In this document: positions 32,379-41,175 of the stretch, in pieces
Numbering within the stretch: the first letter of the stretch is position 1
Layout of the letters: every line of letters begins with the position of its first letter
Assembly (NCBI GenBank): GCA_963744255.1
Contig: CAVUSZ010000049.1
Location: 83,724 to 147,723 of the forward strand
Length of the DNA: 64,000 nucleotides
Source of the DNA: DATEDA01 sp963744255
GTDB lineage: Bacteria > Pseudomonadota > Gammaproteobacteria > Burkholderiales > SG8-39
Direction: 5' to 3'
The notes under the pieces: generated by a model
Database searches by the model: none
Seen by the model: only the letters and a program-made list of their open reading frames with translations
What the model was told of the DNA's origin: nothing
Program-made: the position numbers and the translations under genes

Positions 32379-33830
32379 CTAGTGTCCCGCGCCGAGCTCG
32401 TCGAGAAACTTCGCGCGCTCGGCTTCGGTTGATAGGCTGTCGGCGAGCAGCAGGTAGAACTGCCGCGAGGTGGAAGCCTGCCCGGCCGCCTTCTTGACGA
32501 TCACTTTCGCGATCGGGCCGACGTACTCGGTGAGCTTGCGCGTCGCGGTCGCAATCATGTCGGCAGTCAGCGGGGCGCCCGCGGCCTTGGCCGCGAGCAT
32601 CGTCCCGGCCTCGATCGCGACCGTGCGCGTGCTGGCAAGCGGCTTGGGCGGCGGCGCGCCCGCCAGCTTGGTGCGGGTCGCAAGGAACTGCTTCTGCTCC
32701 TCGACGCCACTCAGCTGCTCGCCCAGAATGCCGTAGACCGAGTCGACGTCGGTCGTCTGCAGCGCGGCGCGCTTCAGCATCACCCTTGCCACCGGGCCCA
32801 CGAAGCGGGCGAGATGGCTCTCGATCGATTTCAGCACCGCCGGATCCCAGCCGGGCGGTGGCGTCGTGGTCTTCGGCGCCGAGGGGGTGCCGTCGGTTTG
32901 CGGCTGCGAGACGTGCGAGATGTTCGAGGGACTGGTCGGCTCGATCCGGATGGTCGTCGGGACGATCTCGGTGATGATCGTCTCCTCGGACACCGTCGGG
33001 CAGAGCGGGGCCGCGTACGCGTCGAGGACCGCGGAGCGGAACTCGTTCGCGTTCTGGAAGCGCTTGGCCGGCTTCTTCTCGATCGCGCGCGCGACGACCG
33101 CGTCGTACGCCGCGGGCACCCGCTCGAGATCGACCTGCGACGGCAGCGGCGGCGTCTCGTAGCAAACCTTGTACGCGACCGCCTCGGTGCTGCCGGCGAA
33201 CGGCTTCACGCCGCACAGAAGCTGGTACAGCACCACGCCCGATGCGAAGATGTCGGCGCGCCAGTCCACGTCGGTACCCGCGTATTGCTCCGGCGCCATG
33301 TACCCCGGCGTCCCCATCACCGCACCGATCTGCGTCAAATTCGACGAGTCGATGCGGGCGATGCCGAAGTCTGCGATCTTCAGCTTGCCGCTGGTCATGA
33401 TGATCAGGTTGGCCGGCTTGATGTCGCGGTGCCAGACGCCCTGCTCGTGCGCGTATGCGAGCGCATCGAGCAGCTGCGCGGTGATGCTCACGGCGTCGCG
33501 GATCTCGAAGCGGGTGCCGCGGTTGAAGTACTCGCGAAGCGAGTTGCCCTGGACGTACTCCATCGCGATGTAGGCGAGGTCGCCGTCCTCGCCGTACTCG
33601 TGCACCCCGACGATGCCCGGGTGCGAGAGCCGGCCCGCCGCCTGCGCCTCGTTCTTGAACCGAGCCAGCATCGAGTTGCCGCGGTCGTCCTCGATCAGCT
33701 CCTTCCGGATGGTCTTGATCGCGACCGCCCGGCGGATGTTGGGATCGAACGCTTTGTAGACCACCCCCATGGCGCCCTTGCCGAGAACCTCGGTGATCTG
33801 GTATTTGCCGAGTCGATCGAGGGTCGCCAT
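32379..33830 (-). CDS. Eukaryotic-type Ser/Thr protein kinase with a duplicated C-terminal domain
   Basis: 483 residues, no membrane helix. The kinase domain (about 9-270) has GKGAMGVVYKA (P-loop), Lys39 (VAIKT), the HRDIKPAN catalytic loop with Asp136, DFG Asp154, and GTPGYMAPEQ. A Pro/Thr-rich linker (TSPSNISHVSQPQTDGTPSA) follows. The C-terminus holds two copies of a roughly 50-residue helical domain: IESHLARFVGPVARVMLKRA and TRKLTEYVGPIAKVIVKKAA, each followed by an F/L-rich helix. This unit occurs in other betaproteobacterial signalling proteins. It is the last gene of the FecR/DUF3365/kinase run and faces a divergent cyclase-FHA gene that could be its partner. Confidence 0.94.
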   Translation of the reverse strand: MATLDRLGKYQITEVLGKGAMGVVYKAFDPNIRRAVAIKTIRKELIEDDRGNSMLARFKNEAQAAGRLSHPGIVGVHEYGEDGDLAYIAMEYVQGNSLREYFNRGTRFEIRDAVSITAQLLDALAYAHEQGVWHRDIKPANLIIMTSGKLKIADFGIARIDSSNLTQIGAVMGTPGYMAPEQYAGTDVDWRADIFASGVVLYQLLCGVKPFAGSTEAVAYKVCYETPPLPSQVDLERVPAAYDAVVARAIEKKPAKRFQNANEFRSAVLDAYAAPLCPTVSEETIITEIVPTTIRIEPTSPSNISHVSQPQTDGTPSAPKTTTPPPGWDPAVLKSIESHLARFVGPVARVMLKRAALQTTDVDSVYGILGEQLSGVEEQKQFLATRTKLAGAPPPKPLASTRTVAIEAGTMLAAKAAGAPLTADMIATATRKLTEYVGPIAKVIVKKAAGQASTSRQFYLLLADSLSTEAERAKFLDELGAGH

Positions 33831-33865
33831 GGGTCAGTCACGGCTGTCAGCAACGCTCGCCACCG

Positions 33866-34738
33866 CTAGTCCTCCAGCATCTTCATGGCCTGGACGAGGC
33901 TCTTCTTCATGCGGTTGAACGACTCGGTGAGCCTGCCGATCTCGTCCTTGGTGCCGACGCGGAAATCCGGAACGTCCATCTGGCCGAGGCTGACCTGGTC
34001 GGCGAGCTTCGAGAGCCTGGTCACCGGCCGGATGACCATGAGGAGCAGCATGACGTTCAGGGCGATGCCGATGAACAGGAACACCGCGGTAAGCGACACC
34101 ATGAACGTGCGGTAGGCGGACTGCGCACGCTGGATCGGTACGTCGGTCGGCACCGAGACGACCTGCGCCCCGATGATCTCGTTCAGCTGCCAGCCGAAGC
34201 CGTTCGCCGGCCCGTACTTCTCGACCATCGTTTTCGGCGCGGCATCGACCGTGCTGTGGCAGGGCAGACACCCCGGGTCCTTGATCTGGATCGGGCGCGC
34301 GATGTAGAGCGAGCGGCCGCTCGGGGTGTCGCGCTCGCCGATGATCTCGCCCTTGTCGGAGCTCGACCGGAACTGGTTGACGATGTCGGCTTCCCAGTCG
34401 ACCGCGCGGTCGCGCGGGTTGGTCGGGTTCAGCGTCGCCTCCTTGTAGGCGTACTCGGGGAACTTCTTGCGCAGGCCGCTCAGCACTTCCTGCGCCGAGT
34501 AGGACGGGACCGACTGCGGCAGAAAGCTGTACTTCATCTGCGTCTCGAGCAGCGGGCGGATCTGGCCCGAGGTGTACGCGCGCGTCGCGAGCGCGGTCTC
34601 CATCACGAGCCGCGCGTTCTGCAGGATCTCCTCGCGCGCGTTCTGCTGCAGCAGCTGGTTCGAGACGTACCCGGCCGCACCCAGCCCCATCAGGAAGATC
34701 GCGATGAACACGATGTTGAACTTCAGGATGAGTTTCAC
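33866..34738 (-). CDS. DUF3365 (Tll0287-like) haem-binding membrane sensor with HAMP domain
   Basis: 290 residues. Helix 1 (4-24) and helix 2 (about 213-237) bracket a periplasmic DUF3365 domain. This holds a c-type haem motif CLPCH (Cys157, Cys160, His161) in KDPGCLPCHSTVDAAP and the RPIQIKDPGC block. A cytoplasmic HAMP domain follows (RPVTRLSKLADQVSLGQMDV) and the protein stops in a short helix, with no output domain of its own. It probably senses redox state or a gas through haem and signals to the Ser/Thr kinase encoded 35 bp downstream. The spacing to the FecR gene upstream is 27 bp. Confidence 0.9.
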   Translation of the reverse strand: MKLILKFNIVFIAIFLMGLGAAGYVSNQLLQQNAREEILQNARLVMETALATRAYTSGQIRPLLETQMKYSFLPQSVPSYSAQEVLSGLRKKFPEYAYKEATLNPTNPRDRAVDWEADIVNQFRSSSDKGEIIGERDTPSGRSLYIARPIQIKDPGCLPCHSTVDAAPKTMVEKYGPANGFGWQLNEIIGAQVVSVPTDVPIQRAQSAYRTFMVSLTAVFLFIGIALNVMLLLMVIRPVTRLSKLADQVSLGQMDVPDFRVGTKDEIGRLTESFNRMKKSLVQAMKMLED

Positions 34739-34765
34739 TGCCGCCTCCGCTGTCCGGTCATTTGA

Positions 34766-35710
34766 TCAGTTCGAGGGGCGCTGCGCCCCCGCCTCGTGCA
34801 CCGCCGGCGGCTCCGGCGGCGGCTTCGGCTTGTACTTCTCGGGGAAAAGGATCCGATCCCACTCCGGGTGAGACTTGAGGTTCGCGACGAGCGCCTGGCG
34901 AAAAGCCGGGTCGTTCGCCTTCGGTATGAAGCGCTGCATGAGGGGCCGCCGGATCTCGACCGGCGCCTTGAGCCACATCTCGACGTCGGCGTAGGTGAGC
35001 TCGCCGGTGGCCCGCGGGTTCACGTCGCGGTCCTTGTACTTCGCGAGCCGTGACGGCAAGTTGTCCAGGTAGGACTTCGGCATCGCCGCGACGAAGCCCG
35101 GCGTCGGACGCGCCGCGATCGCGCCTTTCTGGTCGGCCTTGCGGCTGAAGAACTCGCCGCCGCGCAGCTGCACCGGGCTCGTGGGTGAAGCCTTCACGAA
35201 CCCCTCGGCGACCCGCATCTCGCCCGACTCGACGAAGATCGCGCCCTCGCCGTCGGCGAGGTGGATCACCGCGACCGTCTCGCCCGCGCCGAGGCCCAAC
35301 ACAGGCGTCGTGATGCGGAGCGGCGCGGCCGACTTGCCGGCGGCGAGCTTGCTCCAGCCTTGCATGAGGTAGAAATCCGAGATCCCGCCGGTCTTGGCGC
35401 CGCGCGGCGCGAGCGTGCCGACGTAGAGACGGGCCTTCGGGCCGAGGCTGAGCGCGCAGCCGTCGGCGAACTCGATCTGCACCGAACCCTTGTCGCCGAG
35501 CTCGATGATATCGCCACCCTGCAGGCGTGCGCCCTCGGCGAATGCGAAGCGCATGGTGCCGCGGAGGAGCGCCGCCTGGCCTTCGAGCAGCGTGACGACT
35601 GCCGGCGGCTCCGCCGCAAGCGCGCCGCCGCATGCGACCGCCATCGCCAACGCTACCGCCCCTGCTCGCAACCCGCTTACCCTTTTCGCACTAGCCCGAA
35701 CGCTCTCCAT
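34766..35710 (-). CDS. Exported FecR-domain protein
   Basis: 314 residues. The signal peptide (GLRAGAVALAMAVACGGALA) is followed by the FecR fold: LLRGTMRFAFAEGARLQGGD, IIELGDKGSVQIEFADGCAL, then TTPVLGLGAGETVAVIHLAD. The C-terminal third (ADVEMWLKAPVEIRRPLMQR) is not part of the FecR domain and is Pro/Lys-rich at the end. Unlike anti-sigma FecR proteins there is no TonB receptor or sigma factor next to it. It looks like a periplasmic structural or sensor partner of the DUF3365 protein. First gene of the three-gene run; ATG 35710. Confidence 0.85.
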   Translation of the reverse strand: MESVRASAKRVSGLRAGAVALAMAVACGGALAAEPPAVVTLLEGQAALLRGTMRFAFAEGARLQGGDIIELGDKGSVQIEFADGCALSLGPKARLYVGTLAPRGAKTGGISDFYLMQGWSKLAAGKSAAPLRITTPVLGLGAGETVAVIHLADGEGAIFVESGEMRVAEGFVKASPTSPVQLRGGEFFSRKADQKGAIAARPTPGFVAAMPKSYLDNLPSRLAKYKDRDVNPRATGELTYADVEMWLKAPVEIRRPLMQRFIPKANDPAFRQALVANLKSHPEWDRILFPEKYKPKPPPEPPAVHEAGAQRPSN

Positions 35711-35848
35711 ATGCCCGCCCCCGAGCGAACGTTCCGATACTAGGCGCGGTCGCCAACGCGCGTCAATCGCCTTTAAGTACGGCAACTTATCGACGGTTGG
35801 GTGTTTGCGCTCTGGACCGATGCCGATGCCGTTCCGACGGCCTAGTCC

Positions 35849-35861
35849 TATACTCAGCTCT
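35849..35861 (+). promoter_or_regulatory. -10 box seven bases before the cyclase-FHA start (possible leaderless mRNA)
   Basis: TATACT (35849-35854) is followed by seven bases and ATG 35862. With normal spacing the transcript would start at or within a base of the ATG. No ribosome site is present upstream, consistent with leaderless translation. A similar TATAAT-N7-ATG arrangement is seen at 41783-41770. Confidence 0.4.
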
Positions 35862-36767
35862 ATGGCCGATCGACCCGTAGCCGGCAGCCCGCAGACCTGC
35901 ACCGTGCTGTTCGTGGACATCAGCGGCAGCACCCGGCTCTACGAGGAACTCGGTGATGCGCACGCCCTGACGCGGGTCGCGAGCTGCCTGCGCGTGCTGC
36001 AGCGCGCAGCGGACGAGTTGAAGGGACGCGTGATCAAGACGACGGGCGACGGGTTGATGTGCGCCTTCGCCGACGCGGACGCTGCGCTGCAGGCGGCACG
36101 CGCTATGCATGTTCGGGTGCAGGAGCAGACCGGGCTTGGCGGTCCCGCGCTCGGCATCCACGTCGGCTGCCACTACGGCACGGTGATCGAGAACGCCGGC
36201 GATCTTTACGGCGACTGCGTGAACGCGGCGGCGCGCGTCGCCGGTCTCGCCAAGGTCGGGCAGATCATCGCGACGCAGGAGGTCGTTGCGCGCCTCGTCG
36301 GTCCGGCGCGCGAGAACGTGCGGATGCTCGACCGCGTCACGGTCAAGGGCAAGCGCGAGCCGCTCGAGATCTACGAGTTCCTGTGGCAGGACGATTCGGA
36401 CGAGCTGACCACGCTCGGCACGCGGTTCCACGAGGAGCGCGTGCCGCGGCTGCGGCTCGCGTGCGGCGACCGCTTGCTGTGGTTCGACGGCTCCGGCGCC
36501 GGGCACGTGGGCCTGGGGCGCGACGCGGTGTGCGACATCGTCGTCGGCGACCGCAAGACCTCGCGGCAGCACGCGCGCATCGAGAAGCGCCGCGACAAGT
36601 TCGTGCTCGTCGACCACAGCTCGAACGGCACCTATGTCGCGGTCGCAGGCGAGCCCGAAGTGTGCCTGCGGCGCGAGGAGCTGATGCTCCGCGGCCGCGG
36701 CCGGATCGGCCTCGGTCACCGGCCCACTGAACCGGAGGCGACGGTGGTGGACTTCACATGCGAGTGA
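35862..36767 (+). CDS. Class III nucleotide cyclase fused to an FHA domain
   Basis: 301 residues, soluble. The cyclase domain (about 10-175) has metal ligands Asp19 (LFVDISGSTRL) and Asp63 (TTGDGLMCAF), and the VNAAARVAGLA helix with Asn121/Arg125 for transition-state binding, so it should be active. The FHA domain (about 200-290) has GLGRDAVCDIVVGDRKTSRQ, HARIEKRRDKFVLVDHSSNG and TYVAV, the phospho-Thr reader motifs. FHA binding to a protein phosphorylated by the neighbouring Ser/Thr kinase would link phosphorylation to cAMP or cGMP. It is divergent from the FecR/DUF3365/kinase run with 151 bp between starts. No ribosome site precedes ATG 35862. Confidence 0.93.
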   Translation: MADRPVAGSPQTCTVLFVDISGSTRLYEELGDAHALTRVASCLRVLQRAADELKGRVIKTTGDGLMCAFADADAALQAARAMHVRVQEQTGLGGPALGIHVGCHYGTVIENAGDLYGDCVNAAARVAGLAKVGQIIATQEVVARLVGPARENVRMLDRVTVKGKREPLEIYEFLWQDDSDELTTLGTRFHEERVPRLRLACGDRLLWFDGSGAGHVGLGRDAVCDIVVGDRKTSRQHARIEKRRDKFVLVDHSSNGTYVAVAGEPEVCLRREELMLRGRGRIGLGHRPTEPEATVVDFTCE

Positions 36768-36809
36768 ACGAAGAGCACACGCGACTGCTGCGCGATCATC
36801 GTTCGCCGT

Positions 36810-38036
36810 TCACGCCTCCACCCTGTTCCTTCCCCCACGCTTCGCCCGGTACAGCGCCCTATCCGCCGCCTTGATCACCGCGTCCGGGCGATCGTGCCTC
36901 GTCGAGCGCGCCGCGACCCCGATGCTGACCGTGACGCAGAGGTGCTTCGCGCCCCCGGCGGCGCCGCGGCGGCGTTTGCCTGACCGCGACCGCCGCGGGC
37001 GGTCGGGGGCGCGCAGCGCCATCCGGTAGCCGGCGATGTCGCCGCGCAGCTGCTCGAGATGCGGGAGCGCGTCGTCCGCGTTCTTCCCCGGGAAGAGGAT
37101 GGCGAACTCCTCGCCGCCATAGCGGAAGGCGAGCCCGCCGCCGCTGACGCCGGCGAGGCGCGAAGCGACCAGCTTGAGCACCTGGTCGCCGACGTCGTGG
37201 CCGTGCGTGTCGTTGAACCTCTTGAAGTGGTCGACGTCGACCATCGCCACCGTGTAAGTCCGCCCGGTCGCTTTGAGCCGTTCGTCGAGCGCGCGCCGCC
37301 CGGGTAGGGCCGTGAGCTCGTCCCGGAACGCCATACGGTACGAGTCGCGCAGGACCGCGACGAGGAGCAGCGCGGCGGCCGCGGTCACGAACGCCGCGAA
37401 CGCAAGCGGCATCCGGATCGCATGGGCGCCGAGCGTGAACGCGACGATCGACCACACGAGGCCGGTCTCGACGGGCGAGCGCCGGAGATACGCGGCGGCG
37501 GCTGCGGCCGCCAGGCTCGCGACCATCGTTGCGAGTCCGACCTGCGGGATGGGCGTTGCCGGCAGCCACGGCAGGTCGGCGAACGGCGCATACGCCCGCT
37601 CGACGGTCCCCGATCGGTCCGACCACGCGAGCCACGCCACGAGCGTGCACGCCCCGGCAAGGGCAAGGGCGCGGATCGCGCCATGGGCGTTCAGCATGCC
37701 GCGCTCCTCCAGCCAGGCGAGCGCAGCGAGACCCGCCGGGACGAGGACGCATGCGCCGGCGTAGGCCGCGCGCGCGGCAAGCGAATCGGGGCCGGGCTCG
37801 ACGACTGTCCGGTACGCGTAGTACGCCGCGGCGAGCGCCGCGGCGGCGAACACGATGCGCCCGCGGTTGAAGGTGAGCGCGAGCAGCGCCACCGCGATGA
37901 GCGCGATCCAGGGCCCTTGAGTCTTCAGCCCTGCGAGCGACGTCGGAATCGCGGCCGGCTGGAGCGCGAGCGCGAACGCACCGGCGAGCAGCGCCGCCGG
38001 CAGCAGGATCGCGACGGCCGGTCGCATCAGCGCCAT
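36810..38036 (-). CDS. Membrane diguanylate cyclase (GGDEF)
   Basis: 408 residues. Seven or eight hydrophobic helices (about 5-235) form an N-terminal membrane sensor. The GGDEF domain starts at YRMAFRDELTALPGRRALDE. MVDVDHFKRFNDTHGHDVGD carries the metal and base contacts and the active motif reads FRYGGEEF, so c-di-GMP synthesis is expected. A basic insert (RPRRSRSGKRRRGAAGGAK) interrupts the domain before the VTVSIGVA strand, which is unusual. There is no RxxD inhibitory site. Convergent with the cyclase-FHA gene (42 bp gap). A strong hairpin lies 52 bases upstream. Confidence 0.92.
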   Translation of the reverse strand: MALMRPAVAILLPAALLAGAFALALQPAAIPTSLAGLKTQGPWIALIAVALLALTFNRGRIVFAAAALAAAYYAYRTVVEPGPDSLAARAAYAGACVLVPAGLAALAWLEERGMLNAHGAIRALALAGACTLVAWLAWSDRSGTVERAYAPFADLPWLPATPIPQVGLATMVASLAAAAAAAYLRRSPVETGLVWSIVAFTLGAHAIRMPLAFAAFVTAAAALLLVAVLRDSYRMAFRDELTALPGRRALDERLKATGRTYTVAMVDVDHFKRFNDTHGHDVGDQVLKLVASRLAGVSGGGLAFRYGGEEFAILFPGKNADDALPHLEQLRGDIAGYRMALRAPDRPRRSRSGKRRRGAAGGAKHLCVTVSIGVAARSTRHDRPDAVIKAADRALYRAKRGGRNRVEA

Positions 38037-38087
38037 GGCGCGCGATGGTCCCCGCCCCCGGCCGCGCGGTCAAGGCAACCCGTCACG

Positions 38088-38112
38088 CGCGCTATGCCGT
38101 TGGCATAGCGCG
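38088..38112. repeat. 11-bp perfect hairpin between the MFS and GGDEF genes
   Basis: CGCGCTATGCC-GTT-GGCATAGCGCG is a perfect 11-bp stem with a three-base loop. It lies 97 bases beyond the MFS stop and 52 bases upstream of the GGDEF start, both on the minus strand. No T-run is present. It may end MFS transcription, or act in the leader of the diguanylate cyclase mRNA. Confidence 0.6.
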
Positions 38113-38208
38113 TCGAAGGCGCCGGGGGCCGTCAACGGAGGCGAAGCGCTCGCCCCGGCGAGCCTGCCGTGACCGACGGCCCGCGGGGGCGGATCCCCTC
38201 GGGCGCCG

Positions 38209-39336
38209 TTACCGACGCGCCCGGGCGAACGCGACGCCACCCGCGAGCACGAGCGCCATCGACCAGAACACCGGCGCCACCCCGAGTGCCGCGCCGATCG
38301 CGCCGAAGAGCAGCGGCATCGCCGTCTGGCAGAGGCTCAGGATGCCGGTGCGGATGCCCACGGCTTCGCCCGAGCGTCCTTCCGGGGTGGCTGCGTACAG
38401 CAGCGACAGCAGCATCGGCTGGGTCATCCCCAGCCCGAGGCCGAGCAGAAAGCCGAGCGCCATCAACAGCGGCACGCGTTCGACGAGCGGGAAGACGGCG
38501 AATACCGCGAGGGCGATCGCGAGCGCGATGCCGATCAGCGTCCATTCGCGCAGCCGCGTCGTGAGCGCCGGCAGGATGACGCGCACGACGAACGTGGCGA
38601 GCGCAAACGCGCCGAGGATCGCGCCGATCGTGCTCGCCGAAAGACCGAGCCCGGTGCCGTAGATCGGCACCGCGAACGCGAAGATCTCCCAGGACATCGC
38701 GATCAGCGCGCCGACAGCGAGCACGTGCCGCAGCGCGCGTACCCGAAGGAGGTCCATCATCCGGCGATCGCCTCGCGCCCCGGCGCGCACGGGGCGCGGG
38801 AAGCGCGCGCGGCCTAGGGCGATAGTGACCGCGGACGCGACGGCGAACGCGCCGACCACGAGGAACGCGCGCGCGTGCCCGAAGCCGTCGATCGCGAGCC
38901 CGGCGAGCACCGGGCCTAGGAAGGTCGCGGTGGAGAAGGCAAGCGAGATCAGCGTGAAGTTGCGTGGCCGGTCCGCCGGCTTGCCGACCGCGCCGACGGC
39001 GTTGTTCGACGCGATGTGGGACAGCATCGCACCCGAGCCGACCACGACGCTCACGACGTGCAGCGCACCGAGCGTCGGCCACACGAACGCGGCCGCGCAG
39101 CCGCCGGCGACCGCAAGCGCGCCGACGAGCATCGGCTTCACCACGCCGATACGGTCGATCGCGCGGCCGGCGGTGACCGAGAACAGCATCGGCAGCGCCG
39201 CGAAGAGCCCGGCGAGCACGCCGACGGTGAGTGCCGATGCGCCGAGGGACAGCGCGAGCAACGCCACCGCCACGCGGGCGCCCGCGAATGCGAGATGCGT
39301 AAGGACGGTAACGGCGATGACAAGCGCGGGCGGCAC
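38209..39336 (-). CDS. Major facilitator superfamily efflux protein
   Basis: 375 residues, about twelve helices. SVTAGRAIDRIGVVKPMLVG is the loop 2-3 signature. ALGFLLGLGLGMTQPMLLSL and GRSGEAVGIRTGILSLCQTA match the short bacterial MFS drug/sugar exporter group. The central loop between halves (RARFPRPVRAGARGDRRMMD) is strongly basic and cytoplasmic. No regulator is adjacent. Substrate unknown. Confidence 0.9.
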   Translation of the reverse strand: MPPALVIAVTVLTHLAFAGARVAVALLALSLGASALTVGVLAGLFAALPMLFSVTAGRAIDRIGVVKPMLVGALAVAGGCAAAFVWPTLGALHVVSVVVGSGAMLSHIASNNAVGAVGKPADRPRNFTLISLAFSTATFLGPVLAGLAIDGFGHARAFLVVGAFAVASAVTIALGRARFPRPVRAGARGDRRMMDLLRVRALRHVLAVGALIAMSWEIFAFAVPIYGTGLGLSASTIGAILGAFALATFVVRVILPALTTRLREWTLIGIALAIALAVFAVFPLVERVPLLMALGFLLGLGLGMTQPMLLSLLYAATPEGRSGEAVGIRTGILSLCQTAMPLLFGAIGAALGVAPVFWSMALVLAGGVAFARARR

Positions 39337-39489
39337 TGCGGGCCCCGGGAGGCCCGCATTCTACGTGCCGCACCGGAGCCGGCGGCCGAGGCAGGACTCA
39401 GCGCGTCCTACGTCGCTGAAGCCGTGAGTTCAGACCGGGACCGGGCGGGAAGGGAAGGTGCCACCTGGTCCCTCGGCCCGTTCAGGCGC

Positions 39490-39846
39490 CTAGCGGCGCG
39501 ATTCGATGCGCAGGTACTCGACGAGGTCGGCCCGGTCGACGGCCTCGGCGACGGAATAGCCCATCCGCTGACCCGGGATGAGCTGCTCCGGATCGGCGAG
39601 CCAGCGCTCGAGCGCGCGCGCGTCCCAGACGACGGTCGAGGACTTCAGGGCCGGCGAGTAGTCGTAGTCGCTCGCGCCGCCTGCCTTGCGGCCGAAGACA
39701 CCGCGATGCGCGGGGCCGACGCGGTTCGCGTCGATCGAGTGGCAGCCGACGCACCGGCTCTCGTAGAGGGTCTTCCCTCGCACTGCGTCGGCGGCGTGCG
39801 TGGTGCCGGCCGCGAGCGCAAAGGCTATCAGGGCAACGCGCGGCAC
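39490..39846 (-). CDS. Periplasmic class I c-type cytochrome
   Basis: 118 residues. A signal peptide (MPRVALIAFALAAGTTHAAD) precedes GKTLYESRCVGCHSIDANRV, where Cys32, Cys35 and His36 bind haem. VGPAHRGVFGRKAGGASDYD and PGQRMGYSV, which supplies the axial Met, match small class I cytochromes c (cyc-type). It lies 64 bp downstream of the Tat-exported ferritin-like gene on the same strand and could pass electrons to or from it. Confidence 0.93.
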   Translation of the reverse strand: MPRVALIAFALAAGTTHAADAVRGKTLYESRCVGCHSIDANRVGPAHRGVFGRKAGGASDYDYSPALKSSTVVWDARALERWLADPEQLIPGQRMGYSVAEAVDRADLVEYLRIESRR

Positions 39847-39910
39847 GGGAGTATTCCTCCGGCGCGAGGCCGTCGCGGGCGGGCAAGCGGACGGCCCCGC
39901 GCGCGAACGC

Positions 39911-40492
39911 TCACGCGCCGAAGCTGAGGGCGGCCATCGGCATCGGCTTGCCCATCGCGTTCGAGAGGATCGACCAGTGCATCGTCTCGTCCGCGGCGAG
40001 TCGGCCGGCGACCTTGGCGAGACCCGCGTCCTTGAACGCCGGGATCACGCCGAGGTAGGCGTTGGTCGCGCCGAGCTCGAGCCGCGACGCGAGCTCGAGG
40101 ACGTCGGCCTGGGACTTAAGCTGATCGGCCTTCAGCGCCTTCGCGTAGTCGTCGAGCGACTTCTCCGCGACCGGCGTGCCGCCGAGCTTGCGAATGGTCG
40201 CGATGAGCGCGTCGCGATGGCCCTTGTGATGGCCCTGGAACAGCACCGCGACATCGAGCACCGGCTTCTGGAGCAGGCCCGACATCGCGCCGAGCTGATA
40301 CGCGTTGATCGCTTCGTGCTCGAGGCCAAGCGCGACGTTCAGGATGTTCACGTCTTGCATCGTGCCGGGGGCGCCTTGTGCCAGCACTTGGTTGCCGGCG
40401 AGCAGCGCGATCGCGGCGGTCGACAGTGTCGCCTTGCCCGCGGTGCCGAGGAACCGGCGCCGCGCCGGCACGACGAGATTGGAAGAGGTCAT
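39911..40492 (-). CDS. Tat-exported ferritin-like protein
   Basis: 193 residues. MTSSNLVVPARRRFLGTAGK is a twin-arginine signal. The mature part is a four-helix bundle with LGLEHEAINAYQLGAMSGLL, LFQGHHKGHRDALIATIRKL, ASRLELGATNAYLGVIPAFK and AADETMHWSILSNAMGKPM, giving Glu/His ligands in each helix (ferritin-like, DUF4439-type). Tat export implies folding with metal in the cytoplasm. It probably stores or oxidises iron, or protects against oxidants, in the periplasm. ATG 40492 is preferred to an upstream extension. It follows the sigma/anti-sigma pair by about 220 bp. Confidence 0.85.
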   Translation of the reverse strand: MTSSNLVVPARRRFLGTAGKATLSTAAIALLAGNQVLAQGAPGTMQDVNILNVALGLEHEAINAYQLGAMSGLLQKPVLDVAVLFQGHHKGHRDALIATIRKLGGTPVAEKSLDDYAKALKADQLKSQADVLELASRLELGATNAYLGVIPAFKDAGLAKVAGRLAADETMHWSILSNAMGKPMPMAALSFGA

Positions 40493-40711
40493 GGATGTCT
40501 CCTGTGGGGTGGGATAGAAAGCGGGCTCATCGCCCACCCCGTTTACGCCGCTGACACTGCGCCGGATGCGCCGCGCCGCACAGGAGAAAAATGCCGCACG
40601 ATCGCGCGACTAATTGAATCCACCGCCGTATCTCGTACGTATTCGGTCGATCATGAAGAGCAGGACGCGCCGCGCGCACCGTCGCGGGTGCGCGTGGCGC
40701 CCCCGGGCGGG

Positions 40712-41173
40712 CTAGGCGCGCAGGCCGGCGCCGGAAGCGGCGCGAAGGAAGAGCAGCGCCCCGGTGCGGGAAGTGAGCTCGCCGTGCACGCTGCCCGGGA
40801 GCGCGAGATGGAAGTCGCCCGCGCGCACCTCGATGTCGCCGAGTTGCGCTGAGCCTTCGAGCACGACGCAGGCTTCCTCGGCGGCGTGGCCGTGGGCAGG
40901 GAGGCGCGCACCGGGGGCCATGCGCAGCAGGAACGAGCGCGTGCGGCCGTCGTCGTGCAGAACCTTGAGTTGCACGCCCGGGGCGATCTGCATCCATTTG
41001 CCCTCTTCGGCGTGCACGGTGACGAACTGCGACCGCTCGCCGCGGACCCGCCCGAGGAGCCGCCGCTTGACCGCGGCCGAGCGCTCGGGCGGCGGCGCGA
41101 TCGGCGCGAGCGCTTCGGCGAGCCCGGCCGCGAGCCCGTCGGGGAGCGCGGTGTCCTTCCTTTGGTCCGACAT
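40712..41173 (-). CDS. Cupin-type anti-sigma factor (ChrR-like)
   Basis: 153 residues. The C-terminal ChrR-type cupin has MAPGARLPAHGHAAEEACVV and GDIEVRAGDFHLALPGSVHG, with His residues in HGH, Glu in EEAC and a later His that can bind zinc. The N-terminal RSAAVKRRLLGRVRGERSQF is the link to the sigma-binding region. The usual N-terminal zinc-binding domain (HxxxCxxC) is missing, so it is shorter than Rhodobacter ChrR. It starts two bases after the sigma factor stop, so the two are cotranslated. It is expected to hold the sigma factor inactive until oxidative or envelope stress. Confidence 0.85.
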   Translation of the reverse strand: MSDQRKDTALPDGLAAGLAEALAPIAPPPERSAAVKRRLLGRVRGERSQFVTVHAEEGKWMQIAPGVQLKVLHDDGRTRSFLLRMAPGARLPAHGHAAEEACVVLEGSAQLGDIEVRAGDFHLALPGSVHGELTSRTGALLFLRAASGAGLRA

Positions 41174-41175
41174 GG

